Source: Sneathiella sp.
Lineage (GTDB): Bacteria > Pseudomonadota > Alphaproteobacteria > Sneathiellales > Sneathiellaceae
NCBI GenBank assembly: GCA_002732675.1
Contig: NVRR01000204.1
Span: forward strand, 1 to 5,928
DNA length: 5,928 bases
Direction: 5' to 3'
The position numbers and the translations under genes were made by a program. The notes under the pieces are model-generated. The model saw only the letters and a program-made list of their open reading frames with translations, searched no databases and was not told where the DNA came from. Positions 5,462 through 5,928 of the stretch are shown here, piece by piece; positions within the stretch are counted from its first letter, which is position 1, and each line of letters starts with the position of its first letter.

Positions 5462-5928
5462 CTAGATTACGCGTGTGCCCAGCGATTTCCTATCAAAACC
5501 CGCAAGCTTTTTATAAGCCGTCGCGACTTCCTCAAGGACGTAGGTTGGAATGCAGCTATGGGTCTCACCGCAGGCGCCCGGGCATTGATCTTTCACCATC
5601 TGCATGACCTGCTCAGGGCCGGTTTGGCGGTTGGCGAGGGTGATGCGTTTTGTTGTCTCCAGCCGTGCGGATTGATAATCAAGAAGCGCCGCTTTGATAT
5701 CCGTCGCCGTCTCCAGAAGATCAGCAAAGGTCATGGCGTCGAGCACGCCTTGCGACACACCGTTGGAGCCATTGGGATACATGGCATGGGCGGCATCCCC
5801 CATCAATGTCGCGCGACCAAAAGACCATCTTGGCACCGGGTCACGGTCGACCATGGGGAATTTATGGATCGACATCGCATTTTCGAAAAGCGCCTGAATA
5901 TCCAGCCAGCCTAAATTCCAGTTTTTGA
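5462..5928 (-). CDS. FAD-dependent monooxygenase, C-terminal part (5' end outside window)
   Basis: The frame is open to the right edge, beginning KNWNLGWLDI, and gives the last 154 residues of a protein whose family usually has about 400. The segment DPVPRWSFGRATLMGDAAHA (visible residues 29-48), continuing through MYPNGSNGVSQGVLDA, contains the GD motif that holds the FAD ribityl chain in class A flavoprotein monooxygenases such as salicylate or 3-hydroxybenzoate hydroxylases. NRQTGPEQV (99-107) and YKKLAGFD (138-145) match the C-terminal region of salicylate-hydroxylase-like members. The enzyme would use NAD(P)H and oxygen to hydroxylate a small, often aromatic substrate in the cytoplasm. 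The Rossmann dinucleotide motif lies outside the window. Its link to glycan synthesis is unclear. Either it marks the border of the locus or it supplies an unusual modification. An ATG at 5875 is internal to the domain and not the start. Confidence 0.87.
   Translation of the reverse strand, partial: KNWNLGWLDIQALFENAMSIHKFPMVDRDPVPRWSFGRATLMGDAAHAMYPNGSNGVSQGVLDAMTFADLLETATDIKAALLDYQSARLETTKRITLANRQTGPEQVMQMVKDQCPGACGETHSCIPTYVLEEVATAYKKLAGFDRKSLGTRVI

Noticed and set aside
5426..5914. Open frame of 162 codons on the plus strand
   Set aside because: It is antisense to the FAD monooxygenase, whose GD motif and C-terminal family pattern are unmistakable.

Overview
The window is a 5.9-kb piece of a surface-glycan (O-antigen, capsule or glycolipid type) biosynthesis locus. 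It carries seven protein genes, two of them cut by the window edges, plus one 320-base intergenic region. No RNA gene, CRISPR array or intact mobile element is visible. Moderate-to-high GC coding, overlapping ATGA-type junctions and the style of the methyltransferase and glycosyltransferase families suggest a Gram-negative bacterium. An alphaproteobacterium is a plausible guess, but nothing here fixes the taxon.

Layout: (1) 3-1934, plus strand: a translationally coupled run of three nucleotide-sugar genes. These are the C-terminal 164 residues of a deoxysugar C-methyltransferase, an RmlC-type 3,5-epimerase (overlap of 4 bases), and an extended-SDR reductase/epimerase (overlap of 8 bases). Together they look like the last steps in making an activated, probably branched (C-methylated) deoxysugar. 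(2) 1956-2762, minus strand: a SAM-dependent methyltransferase convergent with the SDR gene, in visibly AT-richer DNA. (3) 2763-3082: a divergent intergenic region with a reasonable promoter for the rightward genes. (4) 3083-4584, plus strand: a second type of SAM methyltransferase (Methyltransf_24-like), then a glycosyltransferase-like protein whose usual metal-binding acidic motif appears to be missing. (5) 4581-5928, minus strand: a family 2 glycosyltransferase whose stop overlaps the preceding convergent gene, and upstream of it the C-terminal part of an FAD-dependent aromatic-type monooxygenase.

Inferred teamwork: the left module makes an unusual nucleotide sugar, the glycosyltransferase and glycosyltransferase-like proteins build the chain, and the two further methyltransferases decorate sugars or chain ends. 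The monooxygenase may be a locus-edge gene rather than part of the glycan pathway. The strand switching and the AT-rich block around 1750-3080 suggest assembly by recombination, as is typical of polymorphic glycan loci. No complete new system can be claimed. The most unusual items are the DXD-less glycosyltransferase-like protein and the C-methyl-sugar module.
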